Assembly: GCA_016271365.2 (NCBI GenBank)
Contig: CM028131.1
Location: forward strand, 168,768,501-168,832,500
Reading direction: 5' to 3'
DNA: 64,000 nucleotides
Source of the DNA: Neoceratodus forsteri
Taxonomy: Eukaryota > Chordata > Ceratodontiformes > Ceratodontidae
The notes under the pieces were generated by a model. It was not told the origin of the DNA. It did not search any database and saw only the letters and a list, made by a program, of their open reading frames with translations. Made by a program: the position numbers and the translations under genes. Shown piece after piece: positions 11,187 to 23,166 of this stretch. The stretch's first letter is position 1. Each line of letters begins with the position of its first letter.

Positions 11187-11723
11187 TTGTTATCTATTAC
11201 CCCAGGGGACTCCCCTTTTTTAAATCAACAGTGTGAAATGGTTACTACATGGCTACAAAGGTTGCAGAACCCTGAATTATCTCCACTTGTACAGGAACTC
11301 CCGAGCATTAGATACTTAAAATGTAGTAGACAGACAAAGATCACAGAGCAGATCCCGGTAATATCAATGAATAACAGTACCAGTAGCAGAATCTCTGCTC
11401 CCAAAGTTACGCCATTTAGGCTGACCCCTTTGGAACCGGAGCCTCCCATTCTGATTAGTATTGATACTAGTACAAGTTGTCATCAACCTCTCAAACAGGT
11501 GAAGGGAATGACTGTACAAAAGAGTACGGGAATGGGTAACACAACTGATACTGTTAAGGAAATAGTAACAAATAAGGTACTGGCTGACAATGATTTGGAA
11601 ATTTATGAGGCCTCCCCCAAGCTCTGGTATTCGAACGTTAGTTTGATAAGTGAAGAAGCTATGGAAAATAAAGAACTAGGTGAAATCCTGATTGATCTTC
11701 AAGAAACCATTTTATATATTTAA
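11187..11723 (+). CDS. Uncharacterised intact 178-codon ORF
   Basis: An uninterrupted frame from ATG 11187 to TAA 11723, in a region where most frames are short. The product is Thr/Ser-rich with no obvious domain, signal peptide or membrane segment. It starts MLSITPGDSPFLNQQ, has a Pro-rich middle (PLEPEPPIL) and an acidic end (EAMENKELGEIL). Its 3' end abuts a LINE-type tail on the opposite strand (11715-11800). It could be the ORF1 of a LINE whose other parts are missing, or chance. I do not recognise a family. Confidence 0.3.
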   Translation: MLSITPGDSPFLNQQCEMVTTWLQRLQNPELSPLVQELPSIRYLKCSRQTKITEQIPVISMNNSTSSRISAPKVTPFRLTPLEPEPPILISIDTSTSCHQPLKQVKGMTVQKSTGMGNTTDTVKEIVTNKVLADNDLEIYEASPKLWYSNVSLISEEAMENKELGEILIDLQETILYI

Positions 11724-11830
11724 AATTGATGACCGGGCAAGGCACACTGAGCTGAGGCTCATTTCCAGGTGTGACCAGGGTACAAGCAAAACAATCACAA
11801 TCACAGAAGTTTGAGCATGGTTACAGTGAA
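11715..11830 (-). mobile_element. LINE/SINE 3'-tail fragment
   Basis: Reverse-complemented, this reads GTCACACCTGGAAATGAGCC, then CTCAGTGTGCCTTGCCCGGT, then CATCAAT. It is the same 3' end as in the LINE at 11875-15440 and the SINE at 27-470. Only the tail is left. Confidence 0.6.
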
Positions 11831-11874
11831 AAATAATGTGCAAGCATGATATATACAGAGGTGAACATATTTAT

Positions 11875-14800
11875 TTTTATTTATTTATTAAATTTTGGTG
11901 ACCGGGTAAGCCCACTGAGCCCCGGAGGTCCCTTTTACAGGGGTGACCTGGGATTACATAGCATTGATAAATAAAACAGTATGATAGAGTCAGTACTGGT
12001 TACATGTGATGCATGCAACATATATTCATTGTGGCATATAGGAATGTAGCAAAACATTGGGAGTGACAAGAAAATAAAAAAGAGGAGGAGATGAGCCACA
12101 TTGCTGATACAGATTCCTTGACCTAGCAGATACACACTAGAGGTAGTATAGGACTAGGAGATTCAGTTGTCCATAGGGTGGTCCCAGGAGCCTTTGCACT
12201 GGTAGTTGCCACCATGTGGTCCTTAAGCCTAATGCAGAAACTTTTGATAGAAGGCGCTTCCTGCACCCCAGGAGGGAGTGAGTTCCACAGGGTGGGAGAA
12301 GTGTGCGTGAATGACTTACCCACTGCCTTGGTTCTTACTCTGGGTATAGCTAGGAGAATATGGTCTGTTGTGTGGAGGAGCTGGGGATTGGTCTTTAGTG
12401 CAATGATTCCAGAGAGGCTAGGTGGGGGAGTTGGGCTGATTAACTTGAAGGCTTGGCATAGTAAAGGGTACTGGAGATGAGCATCCAGTGAGGGCCAATT
12501 TAGTAGGGATAGGGTGTCACAGTGGTGGTCCCCGGGATTTGTCTGGGCAGCAAATTGAGCCACCTTATTGTACAGGACTTGGAGTCTGTTCATCTCAAGC
12601 CTTGCCAGTCCATGAATGACTGGGCCACATAGGTGATTGTCTGGAGGAGAACGCTGGTGGCACTAGAAACCCTGGCTTAAGGTACCAGCTGGTCCTTCAG
12701 TCAGTAAAGGTTGCCTAGTTTCCCATGTAAGGTTTTGGTGACTTGGTCCATGTGGTTCTTGAGGGTGAAACTCTGGTCAAGGGTGTGGCTGAGGTATTTT
12801 AGTGACGGCACTACCTTTAGGCTGCTACCAGACATGGAGGTCCAGCGTAGGTGTTGTTTTCTATCATGTTCAAGGGATCTTGGATAGAACAGCATGGCCT
12901 TGGTTTTGTCTGTATTAAGGACCAGTCTGTTTTTAATGAGCCAGTTCTTGAGGGATCTCAGGTCACCTTGGAGTAAAGGGCTGAGGCCACCCAGATTAGC
13001 GGAGGGTCAATAGATGATGGCATTGTCTGCATACTGGACAACAGAGCCCCACCACAGTGGTCACTCAGTTCATAAGTGAAAAGGAAAAAGAGGAGGGGGC
13101 CGAGTATCAACCCTTGTGGCACCCTGTCTTTTAATGGAAGCGGGTCTGACATGGCGTCTTTCCACTTTAACCTCTGTGTGCGACTGAATAGATAGCTTTT
13201 GAACTACCTTAGAGCATGGCTGTCGAGGCCTATGTTGCCCAGCTTGGCTAATAGCAGATTGCGGTTGACCACGTTGAAGGCCTTGGATAGGTCAATGAAG
13301 ACCGCACCAGTAGGGGTCTCCTTGTCCAATTCTTTGAGTACATCCATTGAGAATTTAGTAAGGGCAGTATCCGTCCCATGCCTGGTTCTGAAACCATGCT
13401 GGGAGGGTACCAGAAGTTGATGGAGCTCCAAATAATCTCAGAGTTGCCCATAGATCAGCCTCTCCTGGATTTTTGACAGGATGCAGAGCAAGGAGATTGG
13501 CCTGTAATTGCAGATAGACTCCTGACAGCCTCCATTGTGGATTGGGACCACATGGGCCTGTTTCCACTGCTTAGGGACTGCACCATCCTTCAGGGTCTGA
13601 TTAATGAGCCAGGTCAGGGGTCTGGCCAGGGCTGGGGCATCTTCCTTCAGCAGCCTGGGGTGAATCCCATTGGGTCCCCCAGAGCCTGAGATTTTTAGGG
13701 TCCTTAGTAGTGAGAGAACTTCTTTTGGTTTGACCAGTCTGAGATGGAAGGTTGGGTGGTCAAGGTTTGGAAGTGACCACATGCTTGGGTCTGTATTGAG
13801 GAGAGGTAGGCCAGCCTTGTACAAGTCCAAGTTAGTGAAGTGAAGGTTGAGTGAAATGGCAATATGGGGGTCATCATGTAGTAGTTGTTCGTTGACCTCA
13901 ATGGGACCCAGTTCAGACCTGCCATTCCCCTTTAGCAACCCATTAATGTGGGCCAAAAAAAGTCTAGGGTTCCCTAGATTATTTTTCTGAAGTTGCGTGG
14001 CAAACTCCCTTTTGGCAGTTTTGATGGCCAGTTTGCACCTGTTTCAGAAAGTTTTGTAGCTCACAAGGTCAGCAGGTAGGGAGGAGTGCTTGTATTTTTT
14101 CCAAGCCTTGTCATGGTTTATCATTAGGGTCTTCAATGGGGGGGTGATCCACTTGTAGCAGCTTCCCTTGGTGCGAAGTTTCTTCATGGGGCGAATTGGT
14201 TGGCTGCCATGTTGAGTGTTCTCTGGAAGAAGGCAACCACAGCATGCACAGAGGGGAGGAGATTGATTGGGCTCCAGTCTAGGCTGTTAAGGTAGTAGGA
14301 GAATTGTTCTGGTAAGAAATGGGTATAGTCCCGCTCAGCCAGAATTCACGGTCAAGACCTAGGTGCCCTTTTTTCCCAGATGCAGAATATGGGGGAGTAG
14401 TCACTCAGGGCATCAGCTAGGGTGCCAGCTGCTTGGATGTTACAGAGGTTAGTCACTAGCACCCAGTCAAGGGTGGTGTGATTCCCTGTTTTGTGGTTCA
14501 GTCTTGTGGGTCTGGAGATTACCTGCCCAAGGTTTGCTTCTTGAATCAGGCCTTTAAGAGACTGGTTTGCTTTCGGGGCCCAGTTCAGGTTGAAGTCCCC
14601 CAGGATGAGTAGTTTGGAGGAGACCTCCTCACCTGTGTCCTTTAGGACTGCCTCATGGGATAGGAAATCATTCTTAGGGGTATTGTATACACATCCAATG
14701 GTAAGATGCTTACAGAGACCAAGAAAGGTTCATACGAAGACCGATTCGCTGTCAGTGCAGGTATTATGCTGCAGGCTAACCTGCACTGAGTTCAGGGTAT

Positions 14801-15440
14801 CTTTTGCACAGATTAAAACCCCTCCCCCTCTTTTGTTTGCCCCATCTTTTCAGAAGGAGTGGTATCCAAGGGCAGCGACCTCATGTGAGTGAACTTGAGG
14901 TTTGAAACAGGTCTCTGATATGGCCAGGATGTCTGGATTGTACAGATCCAGCCAGGCTGGTACTTCTTCCATCTTGGGTCGTAGACTGCATATGTTCATG
15001 TGCGGAATCCACATGCCCTTCAAGGAGACCCAGTGTGGGTCCTGCGGGGAGGATGTCAGAAGGTTGTCAGAGGGGGTCCTGGTTTCTGTTGAATATCTCC
15101 TGCAAGGAGCTTGAGGGCAGCAGTGAGGCAGAGTGAAGGGGCTGGAGAGAGGGAGTATATCAATTCTGAGTGTTTGTTTTGTGAAGAGGATAGTTGCATA
15201 CCCAGTGCCTTTCTTGGTAAATTCGTGGGCCATCAAGAGCGACTGGAGATTGTTTTGGGGGGGAATAGCCAATGGGAGTATGGAAGGGTATCAGGCTATT
15301 GGGGTCCTCTAAAGCCTGGGTCACCTGTGCAGATAAGCCTGTCAACCCAGAGAAGGGACAGTATATACAGTACATAATGGCCAGGAATAGCCCTCTGTTG
15401 GGCCAATAATGGCAAGGTATACCTTGCTTTACAGACATTC
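11875..15440 (-). mobile_element. L2-like LINE, nearly full length, inactivated
   Basis: Minus-strand order: leader (15440-15270); endonuclease with NICSLRPKMEE and DILAISETCFKP (about 15015-14910); ...RGGGVLIC (about 14830). The RT follows, with GPNGIHPRLLKED, KQWKQAHVVPIHNGG and NYRPISLLCILSK (13690-13450), SQHGFRTRHGTDTAL and VFIDLSKAFNVVNRNL (13410-13250), and VPQGLILGPLLFFLF (about 13120-13080). The C-terminal end has SFTHTSPTLWNSLPPGVQEA (about 12320-12260). The 3' UTR ends CTTACCCGGTCACCAAAA and an AAAT-type tail near 11875. Several frame changes and stops split the ORF. The clade is Jockey-superfamily, in the L2/Kiri/Crack group by motif style. Its tail is the likely template for two SINEs in this window. 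Confidence 0.85.
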
Positions 15441-16509
15441 CTATAGGTGGGGGAACTTTTAAGCAGGAGAAGGAGAAATTCAGGTAGCCCTAGTCTACTA
15501 TCTTAGCAACCCTGGAAATGAAATGGTCAGAATTTCTACAGCCTGGCTAACCCTTCTGAACTCTGTGTCCCTTGTAAGAGTAGCTAGCAGCTTCTGTGTT
15601 ACCACCTTTTTTGACTAATAGTAGATGCTGCTCATCCCCTGTGGGAATGTGATCCAAGTCATGAGCAGCAGGTTAGGTTAGCCATTTGGTTACTGGTGCT
15701 GCATACTTTCAATTTTTAGTATTTCCTATTTACTAGCAGATTAAGCAAGATTTTAGTACTTCCTATGTACCAGCAGATCAAACCAATAGCCTTGTGATGG
15801 CAACCAGTAACCTTATAATAATTTGTACAAGATCAATCTAAGAAGCAGTAGTGATACGCTAAACAGATACAGTATTCTATCTAAGAAATTGCACAGTGGG
15901 GAGTCCTGATTGAATCATATTTTGAAGTCTGTTAAGGCTTATAATAATTTGTACAAGATCTGTCTAAGAGACAGTCAGGGAATGATAAACACATCAGGAA
16001 TGAAATGTTAATCAGGTACCATATTCAATCAAAGAAACTGCACTGTAGCAGTCTAGATTGCATCATTTAATAAAGTCTGTTAGGACTTCCAACAAACCAG
16101 ATTTGCCCCAGATGCTAGGTAGGCATGATTGGGGAGCATTTAATGGGAGGAGGGAATGAGGTGGGTGGGCGGGAGGAACATCCCTCTGTGTCCCTCTTCA
16201 GTTTCAGGGACTGAAATTGTTCAGGGGAGGTCCATCTGGATCATGGAAAGGTAACCTGTGCCTCAACCCCGAGGTACTCTGCTTGCTGGAAAGTGTCCAT
16301 GGCAGGGGGGAATGAACAGCCAGAGCTGCCCACTCCTCCCCTTAAGATTAGTTCTTGTGCCGCCATCTGGGTTGTGCTGTCTGCTGGTGCTCAGTCACAG
16401 CTTTTTGTGGTACATATATGTGTTGACAGATTTCATTTCAGGACACTTTAAAACAGAAGGGTAACCAGTTCAGGCCTGCTGGGACTTGTTATCTCAGGTA
16501 AGTATGAGG
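15441..16509. repeat. Unassigned DNA with a two-unit tandem duplication (15812-16085)
   Basis: Units 15812-15937 and 15938-16085 both begin CTTATAATAATTTGTACAAG and both end near AAGTCTGTTAGG/AAGTCTGTTAAGG, with a GAAATTGCACAGTGG/GAAACTGCACTGTAG phrase in the middle. No coding signature. The rest of the interval (15441-15811, 16086-16509) shows nothing I recognise. Confidence 0.6.
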
Positions 16510-19500
16510 GAAACATTTTAAAGATAGGAGGGGGAGAGCGCACAGCAATCCTCCAGGGAGGATATTGTGAAGAGTCCATGAGGGATCAGAAGCAAGAGGG
16601 GGTGAGATTCAGAGCAGTTTGGCCACTGAGTGGAGTTGAGGAGTCTAAGGAGTATTTTGAGGGAAGAGAATGGAGAAGTAAAACAAAGGTTAGAAGGTAG
16701 ATTGTTCCTGAGAAGAGGGAGATGGTACGAGAAGGAAGACTGGCCTGCAGCTGAGTGAGGACGAGAGATGGAGAAGGTTTGCAAGTCTCTGTGGTGAGAG
16801 AGTAGGTAGTGGAATTGGCAGGTGTAAGTTGGTGTGAGAGATGGGGGGAGAGGGAGTCAAACCAATACTTAACTATGAGGGAGGCACAGTAGTCAAATCG
16901 CCTGTGAGATAATGGAGTGAGGGAGAGAGAGGCATATAGGAGGCAGTGATGGGTAAGAGGGGGGAGGCTGTGGCAAAATGGCAAAAGGAGTTAAGAAGAG
17001 TGTTCAATTTGGAGAGAGAGGTGGCTGGGGCAGTGTGGTACACTACGTCAGCATAGTCCAGCACTGGCAGGATCGTTTTTAGTACTAATTCACATCGAGT
17101 GAGGAAGGGAGGCAATCTTTGTGGTGGTAAAGGACTGCAAGTTTGGGCTGAAGCTTGGTGCAAATGGCCTTGATGTGGGTAGAGAAATCGAGGTGGCTAT
17201 CCAGTGAGATACCTAGGTATTTGAAGTTACAGACCAACTCAAGGGGTGAACAATCCAGTGTGGTGATCGCAAGGGGAGCTGGTAAGGAGGCAAGCTTCTG
17301 TCTGGAGCAAAACGGCATGGTAACTGTATTTTTGGCACTGAGTTTTAGTTGGTTTGTTTGGAACCAGGTTTAGACCCTGTTGAAATCATTTTGGAGAGGA
17401 GGGAGAATGCAGTTGAAGGATGGGCCAGAGGCAAAGATAAGGGTATCATCTGCGTACATGTGAATGTTGGATGAGAGGCAAGCTGAGGGAAGATCATTAA
17501 TAAAAAGCAAGAAGAGGATGGGGCCAAGCATGGAACCTTGGGGGACCCCATAGAGGATAGGAAGAGGAGAAGAAAGTGCATCAACAATTTGAACTGATTG
17601 GCATCTATTGTGCAGATATGAATGAAACCAGTCTACTACTAGTTTTGCAAGGCCAAAATAATTAATTTTTTGGAGGAGTGGATGGGAATCCGAGTCGAAA
17701 GCTTTTGCTAGATCTACGAAAATAGTGTCTGATGTGACTTTGATCCATTGCAGAGAAGACAGAGTCAGTGACTCACAGCAGAGAGGTGATTGTGGAGTGT
17801 TGTTTCCAGAAACCTGACTGCACAGGTGATAGTGAGTTATATGAGGAGAGAAAGTCTGAGATTTTAGCAAGAGTAAGAGTTTTCCTGGACTTTAGAGAGG
17901 GAGGGGAGGAGCCAGATGGGACGGTAGTGTCCAGGGGATGAGGGATCACTGCCCTTGCGAAGGGGAAGGACCTGTTCTGATTTCCAGGCTTGGGAACAGT
18001 GGCTGTAGAGGGAGAAAGATTTAGTATAAATAGTAAAGGAGTGATTACTGCGGGTGCAGTGATGTGGAGCAATCTTGGGTGGAGACCATCAGGGCTTGAC
18101 TTGGATGGGTTGAGGGAAATGAGTGCAGTGTACACTTTATGAGGGGAGAAATGTTGGAAGATGAATCTGGTGGGAGGGGAAGGAGAATCAGTAGAGCAGA
18201 GATTGCAGCCAGCTGGAGGAGGGGAAGGGAGGTCGGGCAGGGTGCAAGAGGCAAAGAATTTGTTGAAAGCTTCACCTACTGAGGCAGGGTCAGAGATAGT
18301 GGAGCCATCAATTTTAAGGACCGGGCAAGCTTTTGGGAAGGAGGATCCATGAGGGAGCGGATCACCTTCCAGAAAGAGGCAGGGGAGGTTTGGCTCTGTT
18401 CCATCTGTGATTAGAAATAGGATGCCTTAGACATGCGAATAGCCTTGGTGCAACTGTTTCTGAGATGTTTGTAAGAAAGGAGGTCTGGGGGGGCATGGGA
18501 GGTTTTGTAGAGTGTCCAGGCTTTGACCCTGGTGTGACTCAAGGCAATGAGGTCAGGAGTAATCCAAGGATTATGGTGTTGTTTCACCCTGACTTTTCTG
18601 AGCACTGCGTGAAAGTCCCAGATTCTGTTGAAAATGTTGTGGAAGTGGAATAAGGCAAGATCTACATCAAGGGCAGAGAGGACATGTTGCCAGTCAGCGT
18701 GTAGGAGATCTTGCTGCAGGGCGGTTGTGTCGAGGGAGTGAAGGGGGAAGGACCATATGAATTTGGAAGAGGAGTGAGGAGCGCAGATTTTATGAATGCA
18801 GTAGGTAATGTAGTGATCACTGAGTGCATTTAAGAGGATGCCCGATGCAGAGACGGGGTGCAGGTGGGAGGATTATATCCAATCTTAGAGAGAGTGGTTT
18901 TGGGACTGAAGATTTAGGTGGGTAGGTTCCTGGATAAGTAGTGAGAGGTTAAGGGCCTCAATCAATAGGGTGTGGAGCTTTGCAGATGTGGAGAGCCAGT
19001 CGAGATTGAAATCACCTAAGAGCAGGAGTTCACCATTTGAGGTGAGGGTGGAGACTGAAGAGATAACCTTGATTAGGGAGTTAGGTGGGGCTTTTGGCAG
19101 GGCATACAGAGCACCAATGTAGAGGGGGGGCAGAGGAGGGAAGGGATAAGTGGGCAATAATGAGTTCATGGGAGGAGGGGATGGATTCTTTCAAGAAAAT
19201 AGAGCTGGAGATGGATTGCCTGATGTAGAGGGCTACCCCACCACAACACTTGCCCCTGTCTTGGTAGAATAGGTTGAAATCAGGTATGACAAGTGAGGAG
19301 TTAGGGATTCTGGCACATAGCCAGATTTCAGAGATACAGAGAATGTCAGGTTGATATTGGGTAATCCATACACCAAGGGCATCGAATTTGGGGAGAAGGC
19401 TCCTGGCATTTAGGTGAAAAATATGGAGTCCCTTTGGTAGAGAGGGTGGAGATGTCCCAGGGGTGGTAGCTGGCAAGGTGGCGGTGTGTTGGGAAAAGGG

Positions 19501-20550
19501 TGGGCCAATGCTGGGCCGGATGTTGCCAGACATGAGCAGTAGGAAGAGAGAGAAGGTGAGGTGTGGGGGGCATTTAGACCTGTCAGAACTGTGAGCAGAG
19601 AGCGCTACAGAGAGTTTTAAGCAGCAATAGAGAGCCTTGAGGTTTAGGAGGCAGGAGGGGAGCAGGGAGGGATAGATGAGTTGGGGAAAAATGGGGTGAG
19701 GGGAGGTGAGTGGGAAGCAGGGTGTGAGAAGGGGAGAAAAAGGAAATGGGAGACTGTGAGGGTGGGCCGAGGGGTGCTGGTGGGGAGGGGGCATTAGATA
19801 GGAGGAACAAGGGGAAGGTGAGTGGACAGGTGGGACAGGGCTGGGGCAACTGAAGGAGAGAGCTGTAAGAGGACAGGGTTGCAGGTGGGAAGGGAGGGAA
19901 AGTTAGTAGGAGTATCAGAAGAGGGAATGAAAGGGTGGGCAACATGATTGTGGGAGAGAGCACCAAGGGAAGGAAATATGAGAAAAAGGGACAGTAGTGA
20001 GAAGGTGAGTGTTGAGCACTGAGGGAGAAGAAATATGCAATAAAGGAAAGGGGAGATGTTTGCTAGAAAAAGACAAAATTGGTTGAGCTGCTCAGTTTGT
20101 TGCAGGTGGCCACCAAAAATGAGTTTCTGCAGCGGAGAAACATGTGATTTACTCCAGGGGAGGAGTTTCCTGGGCTGCTATTGGGCAAGTTGCACAGCAG
20201 GAGGAGACTGAGTGGCAGCTAGGCATTAAAAGTGGAGGGGCAGGGAGGGTGGGGGTCTGAAAATTGGAGAAATAAGGAGGTTGCTGAGGAGCCATCACAG
20301 CCCACAAAATGCTAGAGCATGCTAAAGTATTTTGGCTTGGTGCAGGGGCCAATCAAGTGTGGATCTCAGTGAGAAGCGGCCAATTGCCGAGTGGAGGTTT
20401 GAGGGCACCAAATTAAAAAAATTTTCTGGCTTCTTAGTAGGGACTGTACCTTGCTATTATTCCTGCAGCAGCCGAGTTTGATGCAGGTGGCATCACAGGT
20501 GAAAGCTACGCAGCAGGGGGTGTGCACCTGGGCGGGGGGCTCTTGTTCTG
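16510..20550 (-). mobile_element. Second L2-like LINE (distinct family), inactivated
   Basis: Minus strand: Pro/Ser-rich leader or ORF1 region (20350-19580). Then comes an endonuclease with HIFHLNARSLLPKFD, QPDILCISEIWL and GGVALYIRQS (19460-19200) and LLLLGDFNLDWLS (about 19020-18980). The RT has PSKSSPDGLHPRLLH (about 18110-18060), IFVDLAKAFDSDSHPLL (17730-17680), YGVPQGSMLGPILFLLFIND and YADDTLIFASG (17560-17420), then CNFKYLGISLDSHLDF (about 17230). A C-terminal tail with FDYCASLIVKYW lies at about 16900. The frames shift repeatedly, so the copy is dead. The sequence differs clearly from the LINE at 11875-15440, so this is another lineage. The strong G bias of the plus strand reflects a C-rich coding strand. 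Confidence 0.85.
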
Positions 20551-20789
20551 TGGAGAAAGAAAGAAAGATTAGGGATTAGATAAATAGGTAGTTTGGGGGG
20601 GTTGCTACACAGACACAGACTAAATAAAGAAAAGGGACCAGAGGCCTTAAGGGTATAGAAAGTCAAATACATTATCTGCAGAGCTGCAGAGCTGCAGTGA
20701 ATGCCAGCAAAAAGAGGAAGTAGTTAAAAATTAAAAATGACTAATTAGAAAGCCTGAAATGCTGTTGAGACTGTCTTAGTGAAGATTTA
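20551..20789. other. Leader of the Ingi/Vingi-like LINE or spacer
   Basis: AG-rich 240 bp between two LINEs of opposite strand. No gene. Probably the 5' leader of the LINE whose ORF1 begins at 20790. Confidence 0.4.
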
Positions 20790-21794
20790 ATGGGAATAAT
20801 GAGAAATCAATACAATGCCAGTCTCATACTCATGGAGCAAATGGTAATTAACAAAGAGCGTATTGAAGCCTTGGGAGGGGAAGTGGCGGTTAATAGGGCC
20901 AAAGTAGATCAAATAGCTGGAAGATTGCCTCCTATAGAAACTGCGAGTAAATCTATTTTAGTTACACAAGAGGAGGGTCTTACAAGTGTAAGACCTGAAT
21001 TTGGTCTGGTACATATTCCAGAAAGTCCCAAAACAAATACTAAAACATGGGGAAACAAAAAAGCGAAAATAACTAAAAAACGGAAGAGAAAAAAGAATAA
21101 GGATGTGATAAGTCAAAGTCAGGCCTAAATGACAATTAAGGGAGTACATACAACAAAGAAAACGAAGGCATGCAATAGACAGCCCCTGGAGGATAAAAAT
21201 ATACCTACTGTAACTGTATCTCAGGATTCACTTGGGTGTATACCAGGTGGAGAGGAAGGAGAAGATCTAGAGAATCTTAAAAACACTCTCCCACTATCAA
21301 TTAATTACCATCTAAATTATCTTGAAAGAGAAATAAATATGCTAAACCAACAATTGGGAAAAGACATAGGGAACATACACACAGAATCCCATCCTAATGC
21401 AAAAACTCTTGGTATCAATAAAAACCTAACAGCTAATGAAGAAAAGAAAAAGGAAGTGATACCAGAGATTGGTAACAAAAACAAGGTATTCATGAACAGG
21501 GAAAATCAAAAGGAGAATAAGGGTATGCTCCCAATTATTAGATTTTTAGGGCCAAGTGAATAGCTAAACATTATTAATGACCCATTGGAGAAACAAATAG
21601 CCAACTTTTTTAATAAAGAGTTAGACTTGGACCTACATGAAAGAGATATAGAGGAAGCTATAAGCATTCCAATTGAGGCAGCTACAATGATAGATGTTGA
21701 TCTCACAACAGCTAGAGTGGCAAACTATATATGGTTAAACATTATGACATTGCAGAATAGTGAGATTGTGGTCACTTACCCAAACAGACACTGA
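20790..21794 (+). pseudogene. LINE ORF1 (Ingi/Vingi-like element), two stops
   Basis: One reading frame runs from ATG 20790 to 21794, interrupted by TAA at 21126 and TAG at 21561. The N-terminal part is helical and coiled-coil-like (LILMEQMVINKERIEALGGE). A strongly basic run KITKKRKRKKNKD (near 21070-21105) could bind RNA or act as a nuclear signal, and the end has DLDLHERDIEEAIS. I cannot assign a fold. The endonuclease ORF begins about 460 bp downstream, which is the ORF1-ORF2 layout of a LINE. Confidence 0.55.
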
Positions 21795-22204
21795 TTTAAT
21801 ATTAAAAGTAAGAAATCTGGTAGTGAAGAGACTAATAAAGCAGTGTACCTATAGAAAGTGTATTCAGAGTACCTATATTAGAGACAGGTAGCGACACTGA
21901 AATCACAAGATCCATTAGATAACATTTGGTTAACTTCCTGCAGATTCTGAAAGAAAAGAATGCCATACAGGCAAGCAGATCTCGTAATACATCTTGGGTG
22001 GATATTTGGGTCAAAATCAGAGAACTAGCAAACTGTATTCCACAGAAAGCAACCATATTAGACCACCTAGGCCTTAATTTAGTGGATTCACAAATTCTGG
22101 AAGATCTGCTGACTAATTGTCATTTACAAATATTTGCTTCCAACTTAGAAATCCCACTAAACAATAGATGTCTTGCATTAGCAGGGTATAATGATTGACA
22201 AAGA

Positions 22205-22572
22205 AGTGATACCGAGAGTGGTGTTGAAATAACAACTATAGAAAATAAGGGGTTGCACTTTATGTCTTGGAATGTTGCTAAATGGGGGAAAGTGATTTGT
22301 CATAGTGAGCTGAGAAGGTTTATATTGAACTTTGATTTATTGTGCCTTCAGGAAACATGGCACAGTGACCAAGATAAAATAGATATAACTGGATATGCAT
22401 GCATTTATAGCTTTGGACATAAAAATAATAGACCTGGAAGATGTTCAAGTGGAGTGGTTACTCTTGTAAAAATTAGATGTTTTCAGAAGGTGCAATTAAT
22501 AAAGAAAGATGCTAATTTTGTAATCACCTTGTCAAAGTGTGCTAGAATACCCCCTCAAGACCTATCTTTCCT
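22205..22572 (+). pseudogene. LINE endonuclease N-terminus, interrupted by a retroposon
   Basis: From 22253 the frame reads MHFMSWNVAKWGK, then LLCLQETWH and a GYACIYSFG block. These are the N, QE-T and following motifs of an APE-type endonuclease. The frame is cut at 22572 by the A-tailed retroposon and continues just after 23166. The C-terminal part of the same domain (MGDFNAQLGNFDG) is found only at about 25150, after a second insertion. Confidence 0.7.
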
Positions 22573-23150
22573 GGCCGGCCCGGTGACACTGAGGGTTGAG
22601 GCGCTGGATGCCACACCTCACGCTATGCCGGCGACCCAGGCTTGGGAACAAGCCCGAACTGCCGAGGGTCGGCAGGGGATAGAGAAGATTGAGCATCCAT
22701 AGGTCTGCTCTCCTCTCTCAGAGTGGAATCCAGGGGTAGCCTGGTGTAGCAGTGGCCCCTGGTGGAGACCGGCGGCACTGCTATGCACAGGGGGCTCACT
22801 AACATGCAAAAAGGGATTGACTTCGGGTGGCTGCCTTCCGGCTGTGGATGGGAGCACCCACTTCTTGGGCTGGGTGGCATTGCACATCCCATGTCAGGGG
22901 CATAAAACACTACAAAATCCTCTCTGGTCCGGATAGGTGACGGTCCTCCCAGAGCTGTGCTACCACATGGAGCCCTTCCACTGCCCCTTCAATCTCCTCA
23001 GGCCCTGTGTCCCCAGGGGGGGCTTGGGGAGAAGTGTAACGTCCTTGAGGTTGGCAAGGCTCACAGTGGGTGGTACAGCGACACTGGCCAGAGGAGAGGC
23101 CTGAGAGAGTACCGGCTCTGGGGGTGACAAAGAGAGTTGGAAAAAAAAAA
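22573..23150 (+). mobile_element. A-tailed GC-rich retroposon, copy 2, with 16-bp target duplication
   Basis: The flanks 22557-22572 and 23151-23166 are identical (AAGACCTATCTTTCCT), an exact 16-bp target-site duplication. The insert ends in a run of 12 A's, the signature of L1-type target-primed retrotransposition. It interrupts a LINE endonuclease reading frame. The sequence is homologous to copy 1 at 2511-3128. There is no clear pol III A/B box at the 5' end, so it may be a truncated longer element or an unusual SINE. Confidence 0.88.
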
Positions 23151-23166
23151 AAGACCTATCTTTCCT

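Noticed and set aside
19583..20352. A Pro/Ser-rich secreted or mucin-like gene on the minus strand
   Set aside because: The C-rich composition creates long open frames. It is contiguous with an L2-like LINE endonuclease and is better read as its leader or ORF1.
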